From Carboxylicivirga sediminis (GTDB lineage Bacteria; Bacteroidota; Bacteroidia; Bacteroidales; Marinilabiliaceae): a stretch of DNA of 64,000 nucleotides. Position 1 is the first letter of the stretch. Each line of letters opens with the position of its first letter. Shown here in pieces: positions 43,341-51,659 of this stretch. Both the position numbers and the translations under genes were made by a program. The stretch lies in contig NZ_JAGTAR010000012.1 in NCBI RefSeq assembly GCF_018156225.1, positions 1 through 64,000 on the forward strand, written 5' to 3'. The notes beneath the pieces were generated by a model. It saw only the letters and a program-made list of their open reading frames with translations, was not told where the DNA came from and did no database searches.

Positions 43341-44486
43341 ATGCGACACGCACCTGCCACAAATACTATCCACACACATCCTGCAGCTTTTTTAATGCGG
43401 CAGTGGCAGAGTTTCTTAAGTGGCCTTGATCGAATATTAACCTTTTATGAAAGCGATAAACAAGTGGAAGGTCTGGAATGGCATCAACAAATGCATGGTA
43501 TCATTACTCCACTTAATATCGGTGATGAGGCCAGGCAAAAATTAAAAAACATCTCGAGAGAAAAGATAAGCCATCAATGGTTGCGACCCGAGTTATTGCC
43601 ATTTGTCAGCCAGGATACCTTAAAGCTTAATCAGCTCGACTTATTCTCAGAGTCGCATTACCTGGTTTTATTGGTGCGCACCAGAAGCCGCGAGACAACG
43701 ATTTTATCGTATCTGTTTTTCAGGAATGACTGCAGTAATTTTGGTATTTCGGGCAATCAAAGCAAACTGGAGACTTCGCATAAGGCCATTATCGGCCAAA
43801 TGGCCAGTCAGTTTGCCAGCATTACCCTTGGCAATTATTATTCCGTGCGAGAGGAATCAGAGAGCTTTAAGGAAGCCACCAGAAGCCTACTGAATGCCAA
43901 TCAATTAGATAATACCAAGCAATCAGAGTCTTTAAAGGAGTGGAAAAACAACTGGTTAGATACATATTTACTTGAATCAAGCCGAAGAGATGGCGTTAAT
44001 TATGTTATATCTGTACAGGCTCGCGACAAACTACTTTCAGGCGAACACACTTACGAGGTATGCAAAGTTGCAATTGACAATTGTATAGATTACATATGTA
44101 AACTTTATAATCCGGCAACAGGTGATGAATTGATGATCGAGGCAAGCTACATTCAACTAACCCAACAGTCAGCTCACCAACAAGTATCAAAGACTTTTTT
44201 AGCTAGTAATCAGCAAAACAGGGCCATGCTGATACTAGACCGCCTGGAGGATGCTGCAACGTATTTACAACAGCAAGGACAGTCCATTACCAGCGCAGAT
44301 GTTGGAGCTACAATGCAAAAGCCCATATCAGCACCTGCCATCTCAGATGCATTGCGCAAAAACAGGGTGCGAATATTACAGCTATTAGAGCAATACCCGG
44401 AGCGCTGGCCAATTATCAGGCGCTATTTTAAGCCCATAATTAACCTTCGCAATAAAAATAATCAGTTCTTAAGTGCCAGTGGGTAA
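43341..44486 (+). CDS. Unrecognised protein, 381 aa
   Basis: A soluble, mostly helical protein with no signal or membrane segment. Visible parts are an N-terminal domain ending near FLSGLDRILTFYESDKQVEG, a middle region with LVLLVRTRSRETTILSYLFF, and a C-terminal region (about 300-370) with LDRLEDAATYLQQQGQSITS, DVGATMQKPISAPAISDAL and NRVRILQLLEQYPERW that could be a helix-turn-helix-like segment. I do not recognise the family. It stands alone behind a dense ACTTAAGT operator array, which makes a self-regulated DNA-binding protein a reasonable but unproven reading. Confidence 0.75.
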   Translation: MRHAPATNTIHTHPAAFLMRQWQSFLSGLDRILTFYESDKQVEGLEWHQQMHGIITPLNIGDEARQKLKNISREKISHQWLRPELLPFVSQDTLKLNQLDLFSESHYLVLLVRTRSRETTILSYLFFRNDCSNFGISGNQSKLETSHKAIIGQMASQFASITLGNYYSVREESESFKEATRSLLNANQLDNTKQSESLKEWKNNWLDTYLLESSRRDGVNYVISVQARDKLLSGEHTYEVCKVAIDNCIDYICKLYNPATGDELMIEASYIQLTQQSAHQQVSKTFLASNQQNRAMLILDRLEDAATYLQQQGQSITSADVGATMQKPISAPAISDALRKNRVRILQLLEQYPERWPIIRRYFKPIINLRNKNNQFLSASG

Positions 44487-44538
44487 AAAGCTTGATTATC
44501 CAGTAAGTAAAATCATCTTGATTAATATTATACAAAAC

Positions 44539-44569
44539 TTGTGCATATGCCTCATAAGGTCTATATTTG
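44539..44569 (+). promoter_or_regulatory. Promoter of tRNA-Lys
   Basis: TTG at 44539-44541 and TATATTTG (TAnnTTTG) at 44562-44569, separated by 20 bp and about 20 bp ahead of the mature tRNA. Confidence 0.65.
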
Positions 44570-44589
44570 CAAGCGCAAAAGCAAAGGAT

Positions 44590-44665
44590 GACTCAGTAGC
44601 TCAGCTGGTAGAGCAACGCCCTTTTAAGGCGTGGGTCCAGGGTTCGAATCCCTGCTGAGTCACCA
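44590..44665 (+). tRNA. tRNA-Lys (anticodon TTT), CCA encoded
   Basis: Full cloverleaf: acceptor GACTCAG/CTGAGTC, D-arm GCTC..GAGC, anticodon stem ACGCC/GGCGT with loop CTTTTAA (anticodon TTT), T-arm CAGGG-TTCGAAT-CCCTG, discriminator A and encoded CCA at 44663-44665. Confidence 0.97.
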
Positions 44666-44667
44666 CA

Positions 44668-44697
44668 AAGCTCCGTATTAAGGGGCTTTTTTTGTTT
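44668..44697 (+). terminator. Terminator after tRNA-Lys
   Basis: AAAGCTCC pairs with GGGGCTTT (one mismatch) around a 7-nt loop and is followed by a T-run. Confidence 0.65.
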
Positions 44698-44932
44698 ATA
44701 GACTTTAGCTGCTATATAGGTTATTAGCAGAGATATTTGTCATTGGCCTATTCAAAAAACTATAAAGAGCACAGTGGCCTTTTGTGAGCTTAAAACAAAC
44801 TATTATTATACTCCTAATAAGCAATTGCCAAATGTAAATACAACTTACTCTACTCAATAGTTTACAAGTGTAATTAAAGTCTCAAATACAGCACAATGCA
44901 TGTTGTTTACTTTTGTAAATCAGCTTCACACA
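44698..44932. promoter_or_regulatory. Convergent spacer with TACAnnTGTA-type sites
   Basis: The space between tRNA-Lys and pyrD has no gene, but carries TACAAGTGTA (44863-44872) and the near-matches TGTAAATACA (~44833) and TACTTTTGTA (~44905), members of a palindrome family that recurs up to 48.13 kb. No promoter is needed here for any annotated gene, so the sites are unexplained. Confidence 0.55.
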
Positions 44933-44963
44933 AAAAAAGCCCACAATAAAGTGAGCTTAATAT
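44933..44963 (-). terminator. Terminator of pyrK-pyrD
   Basis: Minus strand: AAGCTCAC pairs with GTGGGCTT (one mismatch) around a 6-nt loop, then a seven-T run, 20 bp beyond the pyrD stop. Confidence 0.8.
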
Positions 44964-44982
44964 CAATAAATCGTTGAATGGT

Positions 44983-45894
44983 TTACACCTCTAAAGCACC
45001 AACCAGGTCACTGACCTTAGAAAAGCCATGCTCCTGACAGTATTGTTCCAGTCCATCAACTATCTTAGCCGTTACACAAGGATCAATAAAATTGGCCGTA
45101 CCCACCTGAATGGCTGAGGCTCCAGCCAGCATAAATTCAACTGCATCAGTGGCATTCATGATACCACCCATACCCACAATCGGCACCTTTACCACCTGTG
45201 ATACCTGCCACACCATACGCAAAGCAACAGGCTTCACAGCCGGACCGGATAAACCACCCGTAACTGTGCTCAACACCGGCTTACGGGTCTTCGCATTAAC
45301 GGCCATGCCCAGCAGGGTATTAATCAATGAGATGGAATCGGCACCAGCCCCTTCCACTGCGGCTCCAATCTCCGCAATGTTCGTTACGTTTGGCGATAGC
45401 TTCACCATCAGGTGCTTCTTGTACACCTTACGTACAGCTTCTACCACCGATACAGCAGATGGACAGCTGGTACCAAATGCCATACCGCCTTCCTTCACAT
45501 TCGGGCACGAAATATTCAGCTCGATACCAGGAATCTTATCCAGTTCATTCACCACCTCTGCTGTTTTAATATAGTCTTCTATGGTTGAACCAGATACATT
45601 CACCAGCATATGCGTATCGTAATCTTTAATGCGTGGGTATATGTGCTCGGCAAAGTAGTGTACGCCTTTATTTTGCAGGCCTACAGCGTTTAACATCCCT
45701 TGCGGCGTTTCGGCCATACGTGGATAAGCATTGCCCTCGCGGTGTTCCAGTGTAGTACCTTTTACTAATACACCGCCCAAACAGCTGATATCGAAAAAAT
45801 CCATGAACTCTTCACCATAGCCGAAGGTTCCGGACGCTGTCATCACCGGATTTTTTAGCTTTAATCCGTTTAAATCTATCTGTAAATCTACCAT
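44983..45894 (-). CDS. pyrD: Dihydroorotate dehydrogenase B, catalytic subunit
   Basis: A 303-residue FMN flavoprotein with the TIM-barrel landmarks [72 protein letters not shown] and [20 protein letters not shown]. Class 1B enzymes of this kind use the partner PyrK for NAD+-linked electron transfer; pyrK is directly upstream and overlaps by 7 bp. It oxidises dihydroorotate to orotate in pyrimidine synthesis. Confidence 0.97.
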   Translation of the reverse strand: MVDLQIDLNGLKLKNPVMTASGTFGYGEEFMDFFDISCLGGVLVKGTTLEHREGNAYPRMAETPQGMLNAVGLQNKGVHYFAEHIYPRIKDYDTHMLVNVSGSTIEDYIKTAEVVNELDKIPGIELNISCPNVKEGGMAFGTSCPSAVSVVEAVRKVYKKHLMVKLSPNVTNIAEIGAAVEGAGADSISLINTLLGMAVNAKTRKPVLSTVTGGLSGPAVKPVALRMVWQVSQVVKVPIVGMGGIMNATDAVEFMLAGASAIQVGTANFIDPCVTAKIVDGLEQYCQEHGFSKVSDLVGALEV

Positions 45895-46658
45895 TTCAAA
45901 TAAGTTGAGTCAAAAACAGGACCATCCGTACACGTACATTTATGCCCGTCAATGGTGTCTGCCACACAGCATAAACAAGCACCAAAACCACAAGCCATAT
46001 GATTTTCGAGCGATACCTCACATTTAATGTTATGGTTACGGGCATATTTGGCTACCACCTTCATCATTGCTTCCGGCCCACACGTATAAATCATATCAAT
46101 CTCCGGTTCATGCGTGCGCATCACAGGGTGGTGAATCACGTAGCCTTTAGTACCTACCGAACCATCTTCGGTGGTAGTGTGCACCTGCCCCAATTCTCTG
46201 AAAGCCTCTAGAGCAATCAGGCCTTCCTCTGTGCGCGCTCCCAGCAGAAACTGTGGTTCAATACCATTGGCCTTTAAATGGCGGCCCATAAATAATAAAG
46301 GCGCTATACCGCAACCGCCACCTACCAGCAAAACGCGTGGCTTCTCAGGCAGAGAAAAGGAATTACCCAGCGGGTAAACTAAGTTACAATTGTCACCTTC
46401 CTTAAGCTGTCCCATCAATTTGGTGCCTTCACCAATCTCCTGCACCAGCAGTTTCATGGTGTTATTTGCTTCATCAATGTCATGAATGGAAATAGGTCGT
46501 CGGAGGAAGGTATTAGGCCCATTATCCACCCGCACTTCGACAAACTGACCTGGCATCATCGCCGGTAGTTTACCAGGATGCTGTAGCGTTAAGATGACAT
46601 ACTCGTAATTTAAGCGTTCATTTTTAATGACCTTAAAATCATCGATGTACTTCTTCAT
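45888..46658 (-). CDS. pyrK: Dihydroorotate dehydrogenase B, electron-transfer subunit
   Basis: A 256-residue ferredoxin-reductase-like subunit: the FAD motif [14 protein letters not shown], the pyridine-dinucleotide region [20 protein letters not shown] and [12 protein letters not shown], and a C-terminal [2Fe-2S] site with cysteines spaced in CGFGACLCC and again CTCTDGPV. It passes electrons from PyrD's FMN to NAD+. A -7 element (TATCTTTG, 46732-46739) lies 70 bp upstream, with a TACAnnTGTA palindrome just after the expected start site. Confidence 0.96.
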   Translation of the reverse strand: MKKYIDDFKVIKNERLNYEYVILTLQHPGKLPAMMPGQFVEVRVDNGPNTFLRRPISIHDIDEANNTMKLLVQEIGEGTKLMGQLKEGDNCNLVYPLGNSFSLPEKPRVLLVGGGCGIAPLLFMGRHLKANGIEPQFLLGARTEEGLIALEAFRELGQVHTTTEDGSVGTKGYVIHHPVMRTHEPEIDMIYTCGPEAMMKVVAKYARNHNIKCEVSLENHMACGFGACLCCVADTIDGHKCTCTDGPVFDSTYLKW

Positions 46659-46704
46659 GTATCTTTATTACTATTAATACTGTACAAATAAAAGAATTGT
46701 TGTT

Positions 46705-46739
46705 TACATTTGTAACAATCCCAAAATTGGACAAAGATA
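46705..46739 (-). promoter_or_regulatory. pyrK promoter element with a TACAnnTGTA operator candidate
   Basis: Minus-strand TATCTTTG (46732-46739) fits the TAnnTTTG -7 element. TACATTTGTA at 46705-46714 would lie about 10-20 bp downstream of the start site, a position suited to repression. The -33 element is weak. Confidence 0.55.
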
Positions 46740-46926
46740 CACAAAACTGAGTAATTAATACGAATCCTCCTGGTTACATTTTGATAAGGTACATAAATAG
46801 GCGTCTATTATCATTAGAAAAGACGATGGATAAGATAAGTTTAAACCACAACACGCGCCTAAATAACATACACGCTGTCATCTCCTATTAAGTGCTTAAA
46901 TGGCTATCAAAAACAATAGAAACAGC

Positions 46927-47394
46927 CTATTCTGGGCGATATTCAACAAAGCTTTTATCCGCATAAAAAACGATGATGCGTTCAATGCTTTTACCATCAA
47001 CTGCAGCAACGGTTTGTGCCAGATTCTGGGCAGTTTGAGGCTTTTCTAGAGGCTTATACGCTGGTACCTCTTCTTCCTTCACCTCCTTTTTAGGCAATTT
47101 AAAGCTCTTTTTAGGACTTTCTTTAACTTGTTCTCCTGTCATAGGCATTTGTAACTGAGCCTCCTCTTTGGGGAGTGAAACAGCGTTTTTAAGCATGGTT
47201 CCCTGTCCTGTTATCAACCAATCGCCGCTAATATGAGGAAAACGCCCCAGTAGTTTATTAAGAAAGTCAAGGCTGGGCTTGTTACGACCTGATAAAATAT
47301 GTGATATACCTGAACGTTGCACTCCAATGGCATCAGCGAATAATGACGGTGTTAAGCGTTCGTGTTTTATAATAGCCTCAATACGTTCTTTCAT
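46927..47394 (-). CDS. Helix-turn-helix (XRE-type) transcriptional regulator
   Basis: A 155-residue protein. Residues 1-60 form an XRE-type HTH: MKERIEAIIKHERLTPSLFA, DAIGVQRSGISHILSGRNKP with recognition helix VQRSGISHIL, and SLDFLNKLLGRFPHISGDWL. A variable, charged linker (70-125) precedes a conserved-looking end, SIERIIVFYADKSFVEYRPE, that may be a dimerisation strand. I recall this layout as widespread in Bacteroidetes with no assigned regulon. A -7 element (TATATTTG, 47440-47447) overlaps a TACAnnTGTA-like site, consistent with autoregulation. Confidence 0.88.
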   Translation of the reverse strand: MKERIEAIIKHERLTPSLFADAIGVQRSGISHILSGRNKPSLDFLNKLLGRFPHISGDWLITGQGTMLKNAVSLPKEEAQLQMPMTGEQVKESPKKSFKLPKKEVKEEEVPAYKPLEKPQTAQNLAQTVAAVDGKSIERIIVFYADKSFVEYRPE

Positions 47395-48403
47395 TAGTTT
47401 ACAAGCTTAATTTTGGTTACTGCAGTATGTGGTTGTTTACAAATATAACCAATAGCAACAATAGTTCGCGGTTACAACATTGACTTCGTGCAACAGTACA
47501 AATGTAAATCATCTTCATGTAATCTACAAATGTATCCGTTACAAAACTGCACTTGTCTTCCATTTAAACCTCATTAAAGAGCAGTTATTATTAATATGAG
47601 TGTATAGCAGAGAGTGATAATAATGCCATGATTTAATTAATCTTCCATTAATTATTATTATACAATGCTTTATATAGCGTAATGAATTCTAAAACAAACG
47701 CAAAATGATCATTTACAATGCGTTAAATACAACAAGTCATCAATTTATATACCTCTATGAAATAAGCACTTAGGCATTAAGCAAACCTTTGCATCAAGTA
47801 AGTGTTATAAATTACTGGTATTAAGCCATATGGGTCCTTATAAATAATGATCACAGGTGGTTTATGTATAAATATGCATAATTTTCTCCTGAAGCATTAA
47901 CATCTTACTTTATTTGAACGTTTTAATTCGTTGGACTATAGTGCTATATGAGTTATTAAGTAGCTGTATTAATAGATAGGTATTGCAATACAACTCTAAA
48001 CTAATCCGGTGCATAATGTCAACAATCTTATGCGTGAAATATTGCTGTGCGATTACATATGTATATATCCTAATTAGCGAGTTTGATTACTTATGTAACT
48101 CATATCCCACTCCACTTCTATGTACATATGTAAACACACCATTTATCTTACTTTAGTTTTGATGCATCAGTTTAATGTTACTCATTTAAACGTGTAAAAA
48201 TAATACCCCCCATTATAACGCGAATTGTCATAATATAAACTAGCGGTATCCGAAAAGTCGTTTTTAATATTCCTGAATTATTATGAGTAGCAATGAAAAA
48301 ATGCCATTCTCCTGCGGTTAATTATTGTTTAATACTAAACCTGTTTCTTTTTCAATTTCATATGTCGACTGAAAAAATTATTTTCGCAGGACAAACATGA
48401 ACA
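47395..48403. other. 1-kb gene-free region with TACAnnTGTA sites ahead of mntP
   Basis: No reading frame of note. Perfect palindromes occur at 47497-47506, 47525-47534 (both TACAAATGTA), 48054-48063 and 48123-48132 (both TACATATGTA), with near-matches at 47436-47445 and about 48086. A -7 element TAGTTTTG at 48154-48161 follows the last site at a distance that would place that site on the -33 region. Together this looks like an intergenic control region with at least two promoters. Confidence 0.6.
48154..48403 (+). promoter_or_regulatory. Candidate mntP promoter and long leader
   Basis: From TAGTTTTG (48154-48161) a transcript would have about 235 nt before mntP. Within it TCCTGCG (48310-48316) pairs with CGCAGGA (48385-48391), a 7-bp stem closing a ~68-nt domain that ends 12 bp before the start codon. 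I see no core resembling the yybP-ykoY manganese riboswitch. Function is unassigned. Confidence 0.4.
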
Positions 48404-48964
48404 ATGGAAATTTTAACGCTCATCCTTCTTGCCTCGGCATTGGCTATGGACTCTTTTGCTGTTTCAATTACTGCAGGTATTTCTCTGAAACGTTTTAAGG
48501 CATCCACCATGTTGCGCATCAGTCTGATATTTGCCTTCTTTCAGGGTATCATGCCGGTGATCGGCTGGAGCCTAGGTTTAAATTTTGTGGAAGTCATCAG
48601 CAACTATGATCACTGGGTAGTGTTTATTCTGCTGGGCTTTATTGGAGGAAAGATGATCTATGAAGCTCTGCAGCATCATGAAGAGGCTCATTGCATTAAT
48701 ATATACAGCAACCGCACCATTTGCCTGCTTGGTATTGCTACCAGCATTGATGCCCTGGCTGTTGGTTTCAGTTTTTCCTTGTTGGATGTTGAGATTATTC
48801 TGCCGGCCATTATTATTGGTTGTACTACTTTTCTTTTCTCCTTTGGCGGACTGACCATCGGTTTGAAATTGGGCAGCATATTTCGTAGTAAAATTGAGCT
48901 GATTGGTGGCATTATATTGGTGGGTATTGGTTTTAAAGTGCTCATTGAGCATATTTTTGCATAA
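48404..48964 (+). CDS. mntP: Manganese efflux pump MntP
   Basis: A 186-residue inner-membrane protein with six hydrophobic spans in two related halves. The metal-path aspartates are in ALAMDSFAVSITAGISLK (TM1) and ATSIDALAVGFSFSLLDV (TM4), the MntP signature. It exports Mn2+. The gene stands alone with a long AT-rich leader; a convergent terminator separates it from flavodoxin. Confidence 0.94.
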   Translation: MEILTLILLASALAMDSFAVSITAGISLKRFKASTMLRISLIFAFFQGIMPVIGWSLGLNFVEVISNYDHWVVFILLGFIGGKMIYEALQHHEEAHCINIYSNRTICLLGIATSIDALAVGFSFSLLDVEIILPAIIIGCTTFLFSFGGLTIGLKLGSIFRSKIELIGGIILVGIGFKVLIEHIFA

Positions 48965-48997
48965 AAAAAGGATGACTTATACAAGCCATCCTTGATA
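48962..48997. terminator. Terminator between mntP and flavodoxin
   Basis: AAGGATG/CATCCTT stem with a 12-nt loop; on the minus strand the T-run follows, so it serves the flavodoxin transcript and possibly mntP. Confidence 0.85.
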
Positions 48998-49015
48998 TCT
49001 AAGTGATGATTACTA

Positions 49016-49519
49016 CTACTTAAATTCTTTCTTCAGGGACTCTACCCATTTTTCAATACGTTCGTTGCTAAGAGCTGCCTGATTTTCAATATCCAGGGCC
49101 AAACCAACAAACTGCTCACCTCGCTGTGCACGACTTTCTTCGAAATTATAGCCCTCAGTTGATGTAAAACCAACAAGCTGACCACCTCTTTCTTCCAGAA
49201 ATTCAGCCATTAGGCCTATGCCATCTACAAAGTTCTCGGGATAACCTTTCTGATCACCGCCGCCAAATAAGGCAAAGTTTTTACCTTTCAGATCTTCATC
49301 CTCGACAGATGGTAGGAATTCGTCCCAATAGCTGGGAAGTTCACCATCAAACCAGGTTGGCACCGCCAAAATGTAATTAGTAAACTTCATGAAATCATCG
49401 GTGGTTGCAATATCCACGTCAACCGTATCAACATCACCCCCGAGCAGTTTCATAATCTTTTTCACCTGCTGAGCCGTTTTAACTGATCTGAAACTATAGA
49501 ATATACCTGTTTTCTCCAT
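49016..49519 (-). CDS. fldA: Flavodoxin
   Basis: A 167-residue FMN electron carrier. The phosphate loop is IFYSFRSVKTAQQV rather than the usual G-S/T-T-G-N-T, a known variation in Bacteroidales flavodoxins. FMN-contacting regions LAVPTWFDGELPSYWDEFLP and ALFGGGDQKGYPENFVDGIG are intact, as is the long-chain insertion. It follows the dehydrogenase E1 gene by 17 bp, so it is probably co-expressed and may accept electrons from the 2-oxo acid metabolism or serve as a ferredoxin substitute under iron limitation. Confidence 0.94.
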   Translation of the reverse strand: MEKTGIFYSFRSVKTAQQVKKIMKLLGGDVDTVDVDIATTDDFMKFTNYILAVPTWFDGELPSYWDEFLPSVEDEDLKGKNFALFGGGDQKGYPENFVDGIGLMAEFLEERGGQLVGFTSTEGYNFEESRAQRGEQFVGLALDIENQAALSNERIEKWVESLKKEFK

Positions 49520-49536
49520 TTGAATAAACTCTAAAA

Positions 49537-51582
49537 TTAGTACGCTAATAGTTCTTTGGCTGCCTCCATAATACGCTCATTATTTGGCAGAACGGCAGCT
49601 TCTAAGGTCCGGTTAAAGCCAACCGGGGTAAATGTTGATCCTACACGCTTAACGGGTGCATCAAGGTATTCAAAAGCATCCGTCGTGATTTGAGCCGCAA
49701 TTTCGCCACCAAAACCGCCAAATACCTTATCCTCGTGTACCACCAAGGCTTTAGAGGTCTTTTTAACAGATGCCAAAATCGCTTCTGTATCCAATGGAAT
49801 AATTGAACGTAAATCGATCACTTCCACCTCTCCAAGTCCCTCTTTGGCAAGTTGTTCAGCCACCTCTACGCACATGTGCGTAGTGTTACCATAGGTAAAG
49901 ATGGTCATGTCTTTACCCTTGCGGCGAGTGCGTGCTTTACCAAACGGTACCTCAAAATCATCAGGAATTGGTGTTGCTGCCTTCGGAGCATTATAGAGTG
50001 CTTTGGGCTCCAGGAACACCGTCATCCCTTCGGAACGCATACTGGTACGCAACAGTCCGGCTGCATCATCGGCATATGACGGATACACGATACGCACACC
50101 CGGGAATGTAGCCAGTGCCCCTTCAATGGTTTGCGAGTGATACAGTCCACCGCCAATGTATCCACCCGAAGCCAGGCGCACTGTAATATTTGGTGAGAAC
50201 TGTCCTTTCGTACGCCAGTATTCATGGGTCGTTTCAACAAACTGCTCCATGGCCGGCCAGAAGTAGTCGGCAAACTCAGCGCCTTCAACCACTACGCGAA
50301 TATTCTTATTGTAGCGCACCATACCATTGGCCGTACCCATGATAAAGTCCTCGGCAATAGGCGCATTAAATACGCGCTTCTTGCCAAACTCCTGCTGCAT
50401 GCCTTTCGACACGTTGAAAATACCCCCCTTATCCTTGTTGGCGATATCCTGTCCCCAGATGTAAGTATCCGGGTTATGGCGGAATTCAGCTTTCAGCGTT
50501 TCGTTTAATCCCTGGATCAGCTTCTGTGGCTCACCATCAAAGGTGTGTGTGCCATCAGGATATTTGCTTGAAGCATACGGTTCTGGAAGCACAAAGTCGT
50601 GAATCGACTCCGGTGTTGGGTGTGGTGCAGCCATTCCTTTACGGTGCGCCACCTTCACTTCAGCCGCTACGTCTTCCTCAATGGCCTTCAGCTCTTCCTC
50701 TGTGGCCCGCTCGTAGCGCAACAGCAGACGGCGATACTTGGCCAGTGGATCGTATTCTTTCACGTAACCCAACTCATTATCATCACGATACAACTCATGA
50801 CGATCAGAGTTGGAATGTGAGTGAATACGCACACAGTTAGCTTGTACAATCACCGGTTTCTGGTTTTCTTCGGCCCACTTGGTGGCCTCCAGCATGGTAT
50901 TCATCGAATCAAACACGTCCTTACCATTACAGTACATAACGCGCAGATGCTTCATACTCTCGAAGTTACGGGCAACTTTGCGGTTAGCAGTCTGGTCCTT
51001 TTTAGGTACAGAGATACCATATCCATTATCCTGAAACACGAATACAACTGGTAGCTGCTCTTTAGACGCTCCATTAATCGCCTCATATACATAACCTTCA
51101 GACACAGATGACTCACCCTGAGAGCTAAAAGCCACCCCTTTGGCCTCGTAGGTCTTGATGGCACGGGCCACTCCAACCGCATGCAAAGTGTGGTTACCAG
51201 TACATGACGATACATTATGAATGTTCCATTCCGGTTTGGCAAAGTGGTTGGACATATGACGCCCACCACCAGCTACATCCGTATCTTTGGAAATACCGTT
51301 GTAGATGATTTCCTCTGCTGTTAAACCAGCCGACAGGTTGGTAATCAAATCGCGGTAGTATGGAAACAGGTGATCTTTTGAACGGTCAAACACCTGGCCA
51401 ATGGCCAGCTGAATACCATCGTGACCGGCAGCCGGTGCATGGTACGACCAGCCAATGGCCTGCTTCAGATAGTTAGGCGCCTTTTCGTCGAGGGTGCGGC
51501 CCAAAAACAGCAGGCGGTACCACTTCATCAACGTCTCCTTATCTGTTTTTTTAATGGAATGTATCTTAGGAATATCACTCAT
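49537..51582 (-). CDS. 2-oxo acid dehydrogenase E1, fused alpha and beta subunits
   Basis: About 681 residues from ATG 51580-51582 (MSDIPKIHSIKKTDKE); the longer frame adds 13 residues. The alpha half (~1-330) carries the ThDP site: RGEIIYNGISKD-like DVAGGGRHMSNHF and FVFQDNGYGISVPKKDQTAN. The beta half (~365-680) starts near LIQGLNETLKAEFRHNPDTY and includes IAEDFIMGTANGM and VVHEDKVFGGFGGEIAAQ. Fusion of the two subunits in one chain is common in Bacteroidetes. Substrate (pyruvate or branched-chain 2-oxo acids) cannot be told from the sequence; E3 is not in the window. Confidence 0.94.
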   Translation of the reverse strand: MSDIPKIHSIKKTDKETLMKWYRLLFLGRTLDEKAPNYLKQAIGWSYHAPAAGHDGIQLAIGQVFDRSKDHLFPYYRDLITNLSAGLTAEEIIYNGISKDTDVAGGGRHMSNHFAKPEWNIHNVSSCTGNHTLHAVGVARAIKTYEAKGVAFSSQGESSVSEGYVYEAINGASKEQLPVVFVFQDNGYGISVPKKDQTANRKVARNFESMKHLRVMYCNGKDVFDSMNTMLEATKWAEENQKPVIVQANCVRIHSHSNSDRHELYRDDNELGYVKEYDPLAKYRRLLLRYERATEEELKAIEEDVAAEVKVAHRKGMAAPHPTPESIHDFVLPEPYASSKYPDGTHTFDGEPQKLIQGLNETLKAEFRHNPDTYIWGQDIANKDKGGIFNVSKGMQQEFGKKRVFNAPIAEDFIMGTANGMVRYNKNIRVVVEGAEFADYFWPAMEQFVETTHEYWRTKGQFSPNITVRLASGGYIGGGLYHSQTIEGALATFPGVRIVYPSYADDAAGLLRTSMRSEGMTVFLEPKALYNAPKAATPIPDDFEVPFGKARTRRKGKDMTIFTYGNTTHMCVEVAEQLAKEGLGEVEVIDLRSIIPLDTEAILASVKKTSKALVVHEDKVFGGFGGEIAAQITTDAFEYLDAPVKRVGSTFTPVGFNRTLEAAVLPNNERIMEAAKELLAY

Positions 51583-51659
51583 ATTAAAAAGTTTAAGTGT
51601 GAAGTAAAGTAATGAAGCCACTTCTGTTGCAGCTTCATTACTGCTATTGTATCAATAAA

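Noticed and set aside
44473-44658. 61-residue frame ahead of tRNA-Lys
   Set aside because: It runs through the tRNA gene and its promoter.
48168-48403. yybP-ykoY manganese riboswitch before mntP
   Set aside because: The expected paired core is not visible; only a simple 7-bp closing stem is.
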